This document shows positions 24,257-33,472 of a stretch of DNA of 64,000 nt, piece by piece (the stretch's first letter is position 1; each line of letters starts with the position of its first letter). The notes beneath the pieces are model-generated. The model saw only the letters and a list, made by a program, of their open reading frames with translations. It did no database searches and was not told the DNA's origin. The DNA is from Acetobacter thailandicus (GTDB taxonomy: Bacteria; Pseudomonadota; Alphaproteobacteria; Acetobacterales; Acetobacteraceae), in the NCBI RefSeq assembly GCF_011516655.1, contig NZ_WOSV01000007.1, positions 62,001 to 126,000 of the forward strand. Direction: 5' to 3'. The position numbers and the translations under genes are program-made.

Positions 24257-25469
24257 AAAAATACAGATAAACCATAAAAGATTCCTGTCAGACATCAGCT
24301 CATTCGGGCAGATTGGCGCACTGTCGGGCGGTGGTGTTGCACGTCTGGCCCTGACAGACAGCGACAGGCTCGGCCGCGACGAACTGGTAAGTCGGATGAA
24401 AGCTCTTGGTCTGAGGGTAAGCATTGATAACATTGGTAATATCTTCGGCACGCGCGCCGGGCGTTTATCCTCAACAGTTATGACCGGGTCACACATTGAT
24501 ACAGTTCTGACGGGGGGGCTGTATGATGGCACTTACGGCGTGCTTGCCGGCCTTGAGGTTATTGCCGCATTAAACGATGCCTGTATAGAAACAGAACACA
24601 GCATAACTGTTGCCTCTTTTACCAATGAAGAAGGGGCTCGTTTTCAGCCAGACATGCTGGGCAGCCTCGTGTTCGCGGGAGGAATGTCTGTAGAAACCGC
24701 CCGGGCAACAGCAGATAAATCCGGTATAACACTGGGTGATGAACTTGACCGGACAGGCTATGCCGGCGCGGGTCATGGCCCTGACCATATTATCAGTTAC
24801 TATGAACTCCATATTGAGCAGGGCCCTGTTCTCGAAAATGAGAATACTGATATCGGGGTTGTAACCGGGGTTCAGGGTATTTCATGGAGCCGCCTCACCT
24901 TCCGTGGTCGTTCATCACATGCGGGCACCACCCCCATGCACAGCCGGGCCGATTCAGGCCTCGCGGCTATGTCTCTTATTACCCGTCTGCACACTGCCTT
25001 AAAGGATATACCCGAACAACTTATCACCTGCGGGTCTTTTCAGGTACTGCCTGACCTTATCAATGTTGTTCCTCACATCACTACTCTGACTATTGACCTC
25101 AGAAACCCCGATGAACAAGCCCTTAAAACTGCTGAAAAAATACTTACAGAGCTGATCAGCGACACTGAAAAAGCTTTTAATATTTCAGTTAAAAAGGAAA
25201 CTCTGGCACGCTTTGATCCTGTTTCGTTTAACGGAAAACTCATTAGCCAGATTGAAAAAATTGCCCACAATAACGGCTTTACAGCAAGGCGCCTGTGTTC
25301 AGGTGCGGGGCATGATGCACAAATGATAGCCCGCATCGCCCCTGCAGCCATGATCTTCGTACCAAGTGTAAACGGATTAAGCCACAACATAGCAGAGCTG
25401 ACATACCCCGACGACCTGTGCCGTGGCACACAGGTTTTAGCTGAAGCCATTCTTTCCGATGCGTTATAA
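24249..25469 (+). CDS. M20-family N-carbamoyl-L-amino-acid hydrolase / allantoate amidohydrolase
   Basis: 406 residues from the ATG at 24249, which overlaps the dpaL stop (a GTG at 24240 is an alternative). Dinuclear-metal M20/AllC family: metal ligands in MTGSHIDTVLTGGLYDGTYG, FTNEEGARFQPDMLGS, YELHIEQGPVLENE and GAGHDAQM; the lid/dimerisation domain contains FRGRSSHAGTTPMHSRADSG. The family includes L-carbamoylases (HyuC), ureidoglycolate-forming AllC and beta-ureidopropionase. Next to a D-carbamoylase and DpaL, an N-carbamoyl-L-amino-acid substrate is the more likely option; allantoate cannot be excluded. Confidence 0.88.
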   Translation: MDKKIQINHKRFLSDISSFGQIGALSGGGVARLALTDSDRLGRDELVSRMKALGLRVSIDNIGNIFGTRAGRLSSTVMTGSHIDTVLTGGLYDGTYGVLAGLEVIAALNDACIETEHSITVASFTNEEGARFQPDMLGSLVFAGGMSVETARATADKSGITLGDELDRTGYAGAGHGPDHIISYYELHIEQGPVLENENTDIGVVTGVQGISWSRLTFRGRSSHAGTTPMHSRADSGLAAMSLITRLHTALKDIPEQLITCGSFQVLPDLINVVPHITTLTIDLRNPDEQALKTAEKILTELISDTEKAFNISVKKETLARFDPVSFNGKLISQIEKIAHNNGFTARRLCSGAGHDAQMIARIAPAAMIFVPSVNGLSHNIAELTYPDDLCRGTQVLAEAILSDAL

Positions 25470-25499
25470 TATTGTCGCGATAAGGAGCCATAAATAATT

Positions 25500-26417
25500 A
25501 TGAGCAGAGAAATTGTTATTGCTGCTGCCCAGATGGGGCCAAACCAGCGCGCAGACAGCCGCCGGAAAATAGTACAGCGTATGATCGCACTTATGGAGAA
25601 AGCTGCCCGATGTGGTGCTCAGCTGGTTGTCTATCCGGAACTGGCTCTGACTACATTTTTCCCACGCTGGTATATCAAAGATACTTCAGAAATAGATTCT
25701 TTTTTTGAAACAGAAATGCCCGGAGCCGATACGGCCCCTCTATTCACCCGTGCACGTGAACTTGGCATAACTTTCTCTTTTGGTTTTGCCGAAAAAACAG
25801 AACAGGCTGGTGGAGTTCATCACTTCAACACATCAGTACTGGTTGATAAAAATAGTAACATCATTCTGCGTTACAGAAAAATTCATATTCCAGGTCATAG
25901 TCAGTATGAAAGCTGGAGACCTTTCCAGCATCTGGAGAAATTCTATTTCAAACCAGGTACAGAGCCCTTTTCTACGGCAAGACTTTTTGATGCGGAGTTC
26001 TCGCTGGCCATCTGTAATGACCGCCGCTGGCCCGAAACCTACCGTGAAATGGCGCTGCGTGGTGCAGAAATTGCCCTTATTGGCTATAATACACCTATGC
26101 ATTATGCCCCTATGCCTTCACATGACCACCTTCAGTCTTTTCATAACCATTTATGTATGCAGGCTGGTGCATACCAAAATGGTCTGTGGGTTATCGGAGT
26201 TGCCAAAGCGGGCCTGGAAGAAGGCTGCCAGCTTCTTGGGCAAACCTGTATTATTGCTCCTACAGGAGAAATTGCAGCTCAGGCCAGCTCAACTGATGAC
26301 GAAGTCATTCTGGCACTATGCGATATTGATCGTGTCAAAGAAATTCGTGAAAATGTTTTTAATTTCAAACATCACAGAAGACCAGAAATGTATCCTCTTC
26401 TTTCCCGGACAAGCTGA
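25500..26417 (+). CDS. N-carbamoyl-D-amino-acid hydrolase (nitrilase superfamily)
   Basis: 305 residues, the length of Agrobacterium D-carbamoylase (304). The catalytic triad falls at the same numbers as in that enzyme: Glu47 (YPELALTTFFPRWY), Lys127 (RYRKIHIPGHSQYESWR) and Cys172 (AICNDRRWPETYREM). It hydrolyses N-carbamoyl-D-amino acids to D-amino acid, CO2 and ammonia. Good start with AAGGAGCC at 25481-25488, 30 bases after the previous stop. With the L-type hydrolase upstream the operon would handle both carbamoyl enantiomers. Confidence 0.9.
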   Translation: MSREIVIAAAQMGPNQRADSRRKIVQRMIALMEKAARCGAQLVVYPELALTTFFPRWYIKDTSEIDSFFETEMPGADTAPLFTRARELGITFSFGFAEKTEQAGGVHHFNTSVLVDKNSNIILRYRKIHIPGHSQYESWRPFQHLEKFYFKPGTEPFSTARLFDAEFSLAICNDRRWPETYREMALRGAEIALIGYNTPMHYAPMPSHDHLQSFHNHLCMQAGAYQNGLWVIGVAKAGLEEGCQLLGQTCIIAPTGEIAAQASSTDDEVILALCDIDRVKEIRENVFNFKHHRRPEMYPLLSRTS

Positions 26418-26452
26418 ACTGTTAAAAACACCCTGTATGGAGCTTCAGGACC

Positions 26453-27775
26453 GTGAATACCTCACCCTCTTTTGAGCGTTCCACACCGCAGACACTTTTA
26501 TCTGAACATGAAACTACAGGGCTGTATCGCCGGGTGGGGTTACGCGTGCTGCTGCTTATGGCTCTGACATATCTGATGGACAGCCTGGACAGGCTGAATA
26601 TTGGCTATGCACAACACCAGATTTCAGAGCGAATTCACCTCTCTTTGCAGGATTATGGATTTATCGCCGGCATTTTTTTTGCAGGGTATGTGTTATTTGA
26701 AATCCCCGCCATATGGTTAATGGAACGTACAGGGGCGAGAAGAACCTTTGCTCGTATTACGTTTTTATGGGGGCTGACCTCAGCCAGTATGTGTTTTGTA
26801 CATACTGCTTTTGAGTTTTCCGTTTTACGGTTTCTCCTGGGTGTATTTGAAGCTGGCTTTGCACCAGCCTGCCTGTTTTACTTTTCTTTATGGTACCCTG
26901 AAAAACGTATGGCCAGAGTTGTCTCCCTTGAGCAGAGTATGGGGCCGTTCGCAGGTATTATTGCCGGCCCTCTCTCAGGTTTTATTCTGGACAAAATGGA
27001 CTACGCCGGCGGCATTGATGGCTGGAGATGGATGTTCTTCCTTGAAGGTCTTCCTTCCATTGCCCTGGCTGTAATTATTTACATGACACTGCCTGAAAGC
27101 CCACAGGAGGCAAAGTGGCTCACAAATAATGAAAAACAATACCTTACCCGGCATGCATCAGGTAACCATTATATCAGTCATAATGGCTTTAAGGATGTTC
27201 TGACTGACCGTCGTGTCTGGTTCCTCGGCCTGTCTTTTTTATCTGTCATTTCAGGCATATACACAATCGGCTTCTGGCTGCCTCATATTATCAGGCAAAC
27301 AGGTGTTTCTGCTAACCTCACTATCGGCCTTCTTTCGGCTATCCCTTATATTTTTGCAGTACCGTTTATGTTGTTCTGGTCTGCCAGAGCAGATAAATGC
27401 AGGCGGAGAATACCCTGTGTTTTATACCCGTTAACCCTCTCCTCTCTTACTTTTCTGGCCTTCGGGTTTGCGGGCAGTACCAACACGATCTTTGCTATCA
27501 GTCTGATTACTCTTTCAACTATTACACTTTATGCTGCCTATACTGTTTTTCTCGCTATTCCCTCCGATATTCTAAAAGGAAAAGGCGCTGCCACAGGCTA
27601 TGCCATCATCAATATGATGGGGCTTATGGGTGGTTTTCTCAGCCCTTATCTTATCTCACTGACAGAACATCTGACCGGGAGCATCTATTATGGTCTTATG
27701 CAGACAGGCGTTCTGATGTGCCTTGGGGCCCTGCTTCTTTATGCAGGCAACATAGAGAATACAAAAAACACCTGA
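26453..27775 (+). CDS. MFS transporter, anion:cation symporter (ACS) family
   Basis: 440 residues, GTG start at 26453 with GGAG upstream. Twelve hydrophobic segments; N-terminal signature YLMDSLDRLNIGYAQ and the loop AIWLMERTGARRTFARITFL, and FLEGLPSIALAVIIYMTLPE before the central loop, as in the phthalate/tartrate/D-galactonate permease group. The last gene of the dpaL operon, 35 bases after the carbamoylase, so it probably imports that operon's substrate. Confidence 0.88.
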   Translation: MNTSPSFERSTPQTLLSEHETTGLYRRVGLRVLLLMALTYLMDSLDRLNIGYAQHQISERIHLSLQDYGFIAGIFFAGYVLFEIPAIWLMERTGARRTFARITFLWGLTSASMCFVHTAFEFSVLRFLLGVFEAGFAPACLFYFSLWYPEKRMARVVSLEQSMGPFAGIIAGPLSGFILDKMDYAGGIDGWRWMFFLEGLPSIALAVIIYMTLPESPQEAKWLTNNEKQYLTRHASGNHYISHNGFKDVLTDRRVWFLGLSFLSVISGIYTIGFWLPHIIRQTGVSANLTIGLLSAIPYIFAVPFMLFWSARADKCRRRIPCVLYPLTLSSLTFLAFGFAGSTNTIFAISLITLSTITLYAAYTVFLAIPSDILKGKGAATGYAIINMMGLMGGFLSPYLISLTEHLTGSIYYGLMQTGVLMCLGALLLYAGNIENTKNT

Positions 27776-27931
27776 AGAGCCCGACATACGGTCTGATCAC
27801 ACGGCCCTGACAGACAGCCTCATCGATATAGTGCCCGATATCTGACACTCGTTCAGGAAACTGTCAGCTTTCACTGATATAACCACCGAAAGGTTACATA
27901 ATTCAGCGAAAATTGATCACGGTTTAAACTC

Positions 27932-29203
27932 ATGCCTGGTTGTTATCGGAAAGCAGCGAAAAAAAGGACAGGACAGTTACCTCGTGTTATACTCACCCTT
28001 CTCCTGCTTCCTGTCATATTTTCAGTGGCCCGGGCACAGGAGATAACATTTCCCCAGGCTGTTCAGATGGCCTGGCAAAGTGATCCCGATCATAATGAAT
28101 TAAATACTAATTATCATTCTGCTACAGCGCGTGCTCATGCTGCGGGTTCGTGGTTTTCTGGCGGACCAACCATATCAGGTCAGTATTTTGACGATCATGC
28201 TATAGGCAGCAATGAAGGATATACCACCTATCAGGGTGGCATATCTGTGCCCTTATGGCTGCCAGGCCAGGGTACGGCTACAGTTAAAACTGCAAATGCA
28301 GAAGCTTTAACTGTAAAAGAACGGCTAAAAGTCGCACGTATGGCTGTCGCTATTAAAGTGCTCGATAGTACTGCGGCTGTAATCAGCGCAAAACGACACC
28401 TCGCTATTGCCAGAACATTACAGTCTTCTCTTGAAAAGCTTCAGCTCTCAGTCAGTCGTGGTGTGCAGGCAGGCGAAATGACCAGCTCAGACCAGCAGGC
28501 CGTCATAGCTGAAGTTGCCAATGCCCAAAGCGAATGCTCTCTGGCCACCGAGCAGGTCGAAAATGCGACATCAGCTCTGGAGATTATACTCGGGCGCCCT
28601 GGTGTTCCAGACCTTCTTTCTTACGATGAAATATCAGTCGCTCATGCGCGGGCACTCCCCCTGAGCCTTCTGGAAAAAATGGACCCCCGGGTAAAAACAG
28701 CTGAACAAAATGTAAGAACCGCCAATGCCGGCATGCGCCTGGCACGTGCCTCGTTTATGCCTAACCCCGAAGTCGGCATAGGTGCTATTCACGAAAAACA
28801 ATACGGCAGCCCGTGGGATAACCGGGTAGGTGTAACTCTCTCCATCCCCTTACCCAGCACAGTCAGAAATGTACCAATTGAAACTGAAGCCAGGAATAAA
28901 GTCGCCACTGCAATTAATCAGGAAGAGCAGATACACCGTCGCGTCAGACAGGAGCTGACACAGGTTTTCTCACATCTGAGGTCAACCGAAAACACATTTA
29001 AAAATACATTACTGGCTTCTGAGAACATGAATAAACGGGCTAATGACATGACCCGTGCCTGGCAGGCTGGCGAAGTTTCCCTCATTGAGCTCTTACGGGC
29101 AAAGACTGCCGCATACTCCGCACTACAAATGCGCAACCAGGCGGAAGTTTCCTGGCATGCCGCAATCATCAGAGCCATAATTGCAGCCGGAGAATTTGAA
29201 TGA
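27932..29203 (+). CDS. TolC-family outer-membrane channel of metal efflux pump
   Basis: 423 residues with a signal peptide (VILTLLLLPVIFSVARAQ) and the two-fold repeated coiled-coil hairpins of the outer-membrane efflux protein family (YHSATARAHAAGSWFSGGPT; SLEKLQLSVSRGVQAGEMTS; ENMNKRANDMTRAWQAGEVS, then LIELLRAKTAAYSALQMRNQ). It belongs to the CzcC/CusC type because it opens a five-gene operon with an MFP and an HME-type RND pump. Overlaps the next gene by 4 bases. No clear ribosome-binding site before the ATG at 27932. Confidence 0.87.
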   Translation: MPGCYRKAAKKRTGQLPRVILTLLLLPVIFSVARAQEITFPQAVQMAWQSDPDHNELNTNYHSATARAHAAGSWFSGGPTISGQYFDDHAIGSNEGYTTYQGGISVPLWLPGQGTATVKTANAEALTVKERLKVARMAVAIKVLDSTAAVISAKRHLAIARTLQSSLEKLQLSVSRGVQAGEMTSSDQQAVIAEVANAQSECSLATEQVENATSALEIILGRPGVPDLLSYDEISVAHARALPLSLLEKMDPRVKTAEQNVRTANAGMRLARASFMPNPEVGIGAIHEKQYGSPWDNRVGVTLSIPLPSTVRNVPIETEARNKVATAINQEEQIHRRVRQELTQVFSHLRSTENTFKNTLLASENMNKRANDMTRAWQAGEVSLIELLRAKTAAYSALQMRNQAEVSWHAAIIRAIIAAGEFE

Positions 29204-30387
29204 AAGCTCAGCACAGGCACATGAACCGGATGAAGCGCTTTCTTCTGTTGCTTATTGCTCTGAATACAGGCCTCTGTTCAGCATATGCAGCGGCTTCAGA
29301 TACCGTAATTACCATGAGTGCCGGGGCACAGCGCAACGCAAACCTGGTCATTTCTGCTGTACAAACCGGCACTCTGAACAATACGCTTGAGGCCATGGGC
29401 ACCGTCACGGCAGAAGCAGGTCGTGTTGTGCGCATTCATCCTGCCGGCTCAGGCAAAGTACTCGACGTTCTGGTTGTTCCGGGTCAGCATGTAAAGAAAG
29501 GAGAGGTTCTGCTAACATATCAGGACCATTCTCTGCATTTACTCCATCTTGAAATCATCAAGGCACAGGCTGCCCTGACAACAGCTCAGGCAGCGTATCA
29601 GAATGCCGCTGCTGCCTATAGCAGAGGTAAAAAGCTTGAAGGCGCTACGGTCACTGTGGGGGAAACAACACGACGTTTTGCCACGCTTAAAGCCGCAAAA
29701 GACGACGTAACAGCCAGACAGGCTGATGTAGAAGCTCTCAATCATCAGCTTGAAGAAGACTATAATTCAGTCACAGAGACGAACAAACAAAAAGAACCGG
29801 AAATTTCGCAGATTATTTCACCCGCTGCGGCAGAAGTACAGTCCGTTTCTGTCGGAGCGGCTGATGATATTTCTCCTGCAACAATGCTGGTCACTCTGAC
29901 CGACATGTCCTCAGTCTGGATCGTCTCAGACATCCTCCCGCATGATGCCGCAAGAGTGTCTGAAAATGGCATACAAACAACCGAGCTGCCATCAGAAACA
30001 GGAACAACTTTACTGCCTTCAAAAATAACCTCAGCAGGTGACATAGCAGACCCGGCCACAGGTCTTGTCAGGGTTATCAGTCGTATACCAAACCCTGACG
30101 GACATCTGCGCCCGGGCATGTTTCTCAACACATATTTACCGCTCAGAAAAACAACAACCGGGGTCATTGTGCCCGAAAATGCTGTGCAGGATATTAACGG
30201 GGCCAGCGTCGTCTTTATACCAGCCGGTGCTGATCATTTCAGCCCGCGGGCGGTTCAGGTCGGCGCATCAGGTAACGGTCAGAAAGTCATTGTCTCCGGC
30301 CTTTCTGACGGAGAGAAAATAGTCACTCACGGCGCGTTTGCTCTTAAAGCAGTCATGCTGATGTCTGATACAGGCGACGGAGAGTAA
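29200..30387 (+). CDS. Membrane fusion protein of heavy-metal RND efflux system
   Basis: 395 residues (periplasmic adaptor, CzcB/CusB type). Signal peptide around residues 11-33 (MKRFLLLLIALNTGLCSAYA). Barrel-sandwich half-motif GRVVRIHPAGSGKVLDVLVV and PGQHVKKGEVLLTYQ, a long alpha-hairpin (ALTTAQAAYQNAAAAYSRGK; AKDDVTARQADVEALNHQ), then the second lipoyl half and beta-barrel (VWIVSDILPHDAARV; GLVRVISRIPNPDGHLRPGM, VIVPENAVQDINGASVVFIP). Starts may be at 29200, 29221 or 29230. No CusB-type methionine-rich N-terminus is evident, which argues against a strict copper/silver role. Confidence 0.88.
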   Translation: MKAQHRHMNRMKRFLLLLIALNTGLCSAYAAASDTVITMSAGAQRNANLVISAVQTGTLNNTLEAMGTVTAEAGRVVRIHPAGSGKVLDVLVVPGQHVKKGEVLLTYQDHSLHLLHLEIIKAQAALTTAQAAYQNAAAAYSRGKKLEGATVTVGETTRRFATLKAAKDDVTARQADVEALNHQLEEDYNSVTETNKQKEPEISQIISPAAAEVQSVSVGAADDISPATMLVTLTDMSSVWIVSDILPHDAARVSENGIQTTELPSETGTTLLPSKITSAGDIADPATGLVRVISRIPNPDGHLRPGMFLNTYLPLRKTTTGVIVPENAVQDINGASVVFIPAGADHFSPRAVQVGASGNGQKVIVSGLSDGEKIVTHGAFALKAVMLMSDTGDGE

Positions 30388-30394
30388 TAGCTTC

Positions 30395-33300
30395 ATGATG
30401 GCTTTTTTATCCGCTCTCTACGGGCGACGCTGGCTTGTGACTACCTTTTTACTGCTGATTTTTATCGCAGGCTGCCTCATGGTGCGTGACCTGCCGGTCG
30501 AGGCTGTGCCGGATATCTCCCCTCAGCAGGTTCTTGTCACAGTTGTTGCGCCAGGTCTCGCCACCGAAGAAATTGAACAGCTTATTACCTTTCCGGTTGA
30601 GGCCAGCATGGCCGGTATTCCTGACATCACAGATCTTCGTTCGGTTTCCCGCTCTGGCGTATCAGTCGTCTATGTACAGTTTGCAGATAATACAGACATC
30701 AACCTCGACCGCACCCGTGTGGAAGAGCGTATTCAGCAGGCAAAAGAGCTTATCTCCGTTCCTGGCATCAGTATTAATATCGGTCCGCTGACAACTGGCC
30801 TTGGCGAGATTATGCAGTTGCAGATTAAGGGCGAAGGATATTCGCTTATGGACCTGAACCGCCTGATGACATGGACTGTTGCCCCTCAGCTTAAACTGGT
30901 GCCGGGCGTTGTCGATGTGAATATAAGCGGTGGCGCAGAACAGACTTTTCAGGTCACACTTAACCAGGCCCGCCTGCTGGCACTTGGCGTGTCAGCCGGA
31001 GATGTTTTTCGTGCAGTGGATGGCAATAATGCTGCCTCTGGCGGAGGCTGGATTGAACATGGAGCAGAACAGCAGATTATTGCAGGACGCGGCCTGATCA
31101 GCTCTCTTGATGATTTTGCTTCAGTTCCGGTCCGGACAAATGCTGATGGTTCAGCTATTTTTCTGCGTGATATCGGGCAGGTTTCTATGGGACCAAGAAC
31201 ACGCCTTGGCGCTATGACACGTGATGGCCAGGGAGAGATTGTTACCGGTGTGGTGATGATGCAAAAGGGAGCAAGCTCAAACGCAACGCTTGCTGCTATT
31301 CATGCTGCCTTACCTGCTATTCGTCAGTCTCTCCCTCATGGTGTGACGCTCGAACCTTATTATGTGCGCTCTGCTCTGACTTCTGACACCATCAGCACCG
31401 TGAAAGAAAATCTTATAACCGGTGCTCTTCTGGTTGTGGGTGTCCTGATTGCTGTGACGGGTGAATGGCGTGCTTCGCTGGTTATTGCCTCCGTTATTCC
31501 GTTTGCGCTCGTCTGTGCCATGACAGGCATGCGCTGGTTTGGCATTTCTGCTAACCTTTTAAGTCTGGGTGCCATTGATTTTGGTATGATCGTGGACAGC
31601 TCTCTGGTTGTTGTTGAAAATCTGATGACACACCGCGCCCGTGATCAGAAAAACGGTCAGAAAACACCATTATCTGCCATGGCGCTATCCTCTGCGGCAG
31701 AGGTGCTGAGACCTGTCAGTTTTGGTATTTTAATTATCATTATTGTTTACCTGCCCATCCTGACGTTACAGGGGATCGAGGGTAAAATGTTTCGTCCTAT
31801 GGCACAGACGGTCATTCTCGCTCTCCTGGCATCATTATTTTACTGCATCGTTGGGATACCCGTTATTGCCGCGATGACCATGAAAGCTGAAGGCGCACAT
31901 CGTGACACACTCCTGGTCAGCCAGATGCGTCGCATTTACCTGCCTCTCCTCAACTGGTGTGAAAATCGCTCCGGGCTACTCTTTTCTCTTACGGCAGTCA
32001 TTTTCTCCTGCTCAGTCTGGGTTGCCCTTCACCTTGGTGGCGAGTTTATTCCCTCTCTCGACGAGGGCATGCTCACTGTTTCAGCAACACGTCTGCCGAG
32101 TATTTCATTGCCTGAAGTACTGAAAGAAGTCAGTATCGAAGAACGTATTCTGCGCCGTTTTCCCGAGGTGACCAGTGTCGTGAGCTCTACAGGCACATCA
32201 GCTATCCCGACTGACCCCATGGGTCTTAATGAAACAGATAGCTTTATTTTTCTGAAACCTCCTTCGCAGTGGACAACAGCACACACGCAGGAGGGACTGG
32301 TCACAGCGATGAATAAAGCACTCAACAATGAACTGCCCGGTATGGAACTTTCATGGAGTCAGCCTGTGCAAATGCGTATGGATGACCTCCTCTCAGGTGT
32401 GCGTACCCAGATTGCTGTTTCAATATACGGAGATAACCTCGATACACTGGCTCATCTCGGCGACAGGACTGTCAGCATTTTAAAAGCTATTCCCGGAGCA
32501 GCTGACGTTGCTGCACAGGGAGAAGGCACTGTGCCTTTTATTCATATAGACATTGATCGCCGTCAGGCAGCCCGCCTTAATGTCTCTCAGCAGGAAATAC
32601 TCAATGTGGTGGAGGCCATTGGCGGCCATATCGGACGGCCTGTTACAATTAATAACGCTCTGATCAGCACACAGGTACGATATGACCCTGCCCAGGCAGG
32701 AACGCGTGAACAGATCGGTCACCTGAGAGTGCGCCGCTCTGATGGAAAAGGGGCTGTTTTTCTGTCTGAGGTTGCCAAAATTACTGTGCAGAATGGTCCG
32801 CCTCGTATCAGCAGAGACGGAATACGCCGTCGTTTAATTGTACAGGCTAATGTACGCGGCCGCGACCTGAGTTCTTTTGTAAAAGAGGCACAAAAAGAAA
32901 TCGGACAGAAGATAAAATTACCGGCAGGCTATCGTATTACCTGGGCAGGTCAGTTTCAGAACTTACGTTCAGCCATGGCACGACTGGAAATTGTTGTTCC
33001 CATAGCTCTTATTCTCATTTTCGTGCTCCTGACTGTCGCTCTTAATTCTGCCCGGCTTGCTGGCCTTGTTTTTATTAACCTTCCCGTTGCGGCAACTGGT
33101 GGAATTTTTGCTCTGGCCATGCGCGGACTACCGTTTAGTGTATCAGCAGGCATTGGTTTTATCGCCTTATCAGGTGTTGCTGTGCTCAATGGCGTTGTGC
33201 TTATGACTGCCATCAATACGCTGCGTCGTTCTGGTTATGCTGCTGCTCAGGCCGCATTTGAAGCCGCTAAAGACCGTTTTCGTCCGGTTATGGCAACAGC

Positions 33301-33472
33301 ACTGGTCGCCAGCCTTGGGTTTATTCCTATGGCCATTTCAACAAGTGCCGGGGCAGAGGTCGAACGGCCATTAGCCACTGTTGTCATTGGCGGGCTGATC
33401 TCCTCAACTCTGCTGACACTGCTTGTGCTACCCTCCTTATATGCCCGGACGATGAAAAACCGTGAACGATGA
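30395..33472 (+). CDS. HME-family RND metal efflux pump (CzcA-like)
   Basis: 1025-residue inner-membrane proton antiporter with the RND layout: helix 1, a large periplasmic loop, helices 2-6, a second periplasmic loop, helices 8-12. The helix IV motif is DFGMIVDSSLVVVEN (Asp395 to Asp401). In HME pumps the DFG form is typical of divalent-cation exporters (Zn/Co/Cd/Ni, CzcA and CnrA groups), while Cu/Ag pumps such as CusA have AIGAMVD. The substrate is therefore more likely divalent (inference). Ribosome-binding site GGAG precedes the start at 30395; the stop overlaps the response regulator. Confidence 0.92.
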   Translation: MMAFLSALYGRRWLVTTFLLLIFIAGCLMVRDLPVEAVPDISPQQVLVTVVAPGLATEEIEQLITFPVEASMAGIPDITDLRSVSRSGVSVVYVQFADNTDINLDRTRVEERIQQAKELISVPGISINIGPLTTGLGEIMQLQIKGEGYSLMDLNRLMTWTVAPQLKLVPGVVDVNISGGAEQTFQVTLNQARLLALGVSAGDVFRAVDGNNAASGGGWIEHGAEQQIIAGRGLISSLDDFASVPVRTNADGSAIFLRDIGQVSMGPRTRLGAMTRDGQGEIVTGVVMMQKGASSNATLAAIHAALPAIRQSLPHGVTLEPYYVRSALTSDTISTVKENLITGALLVVGVLIAVTGEWRASLVIASVIPFALVCAMTGMRWFGISANLLSLGAIDFGMIVDSSLVVVENLMTHRARDQKNGQKTPLSAMALSSAAEVLRPVSFGILIIIIVYLPILTLQGIEGKMFRPMAQTVILALLASLFYCIVGIPVIAAMTMKAEGAHRDTLLVSQMRRIYLPLLNWCENRSGLLFSLTAVIFSCSVWVALHLGGEFIPSLDEGMLTVSATRLPSISLPEVLKEVSIEERILRRFPEVTSVVSSTGTSAIPTDPMGLNETDSFIFLKPPSQWTTAHTQEGLVTAMNKALNNELPGMELSWSQPVQMRMDDLLSGVRTQIAVSIYGDNLDTLAHLGDRTVSILKAIPGAADVAAQGEGTVPFIHIDIDRRQAARLNVSQQEILNVVEAIGGHIGRPVTINNALISTQVRYDPAQAGTREQIGHLRVRRSDGKGAVFLSEVAKITVQNGPPRISRDGIRRRLIVQANVRGRDLSSFVKEAQKEIGQKIKLPAGYRITWAGQFQNLRSAMARLEIVVPIALILIFVLLTVALNSARLAGLVFINLPVAATGGIFALAMRGLPFSVSAGIGFIALSGVAVLNGVVLMTAINTLRRSGYAAAQAAFEAAKDRFRPVMATALVASLGFIPMAISTSAGAEVERPLATVVIGGLISSTLLTLLVLPSLYARTMKNRER

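Noticed and set aside
25780-26475. 231-residue plus-strand frame overlapping the carbamoylase
   Set aside because: It lies out of phase within a gene with an intact catalytic triad; composition and lack of motifs mark it as a shadow.
30395-33472. CusA copper/silver pump label
   Set aside because: Helix IV has the DFG divalent-cation motif rather than the Cu/Ag form, so the specific name is withheld.
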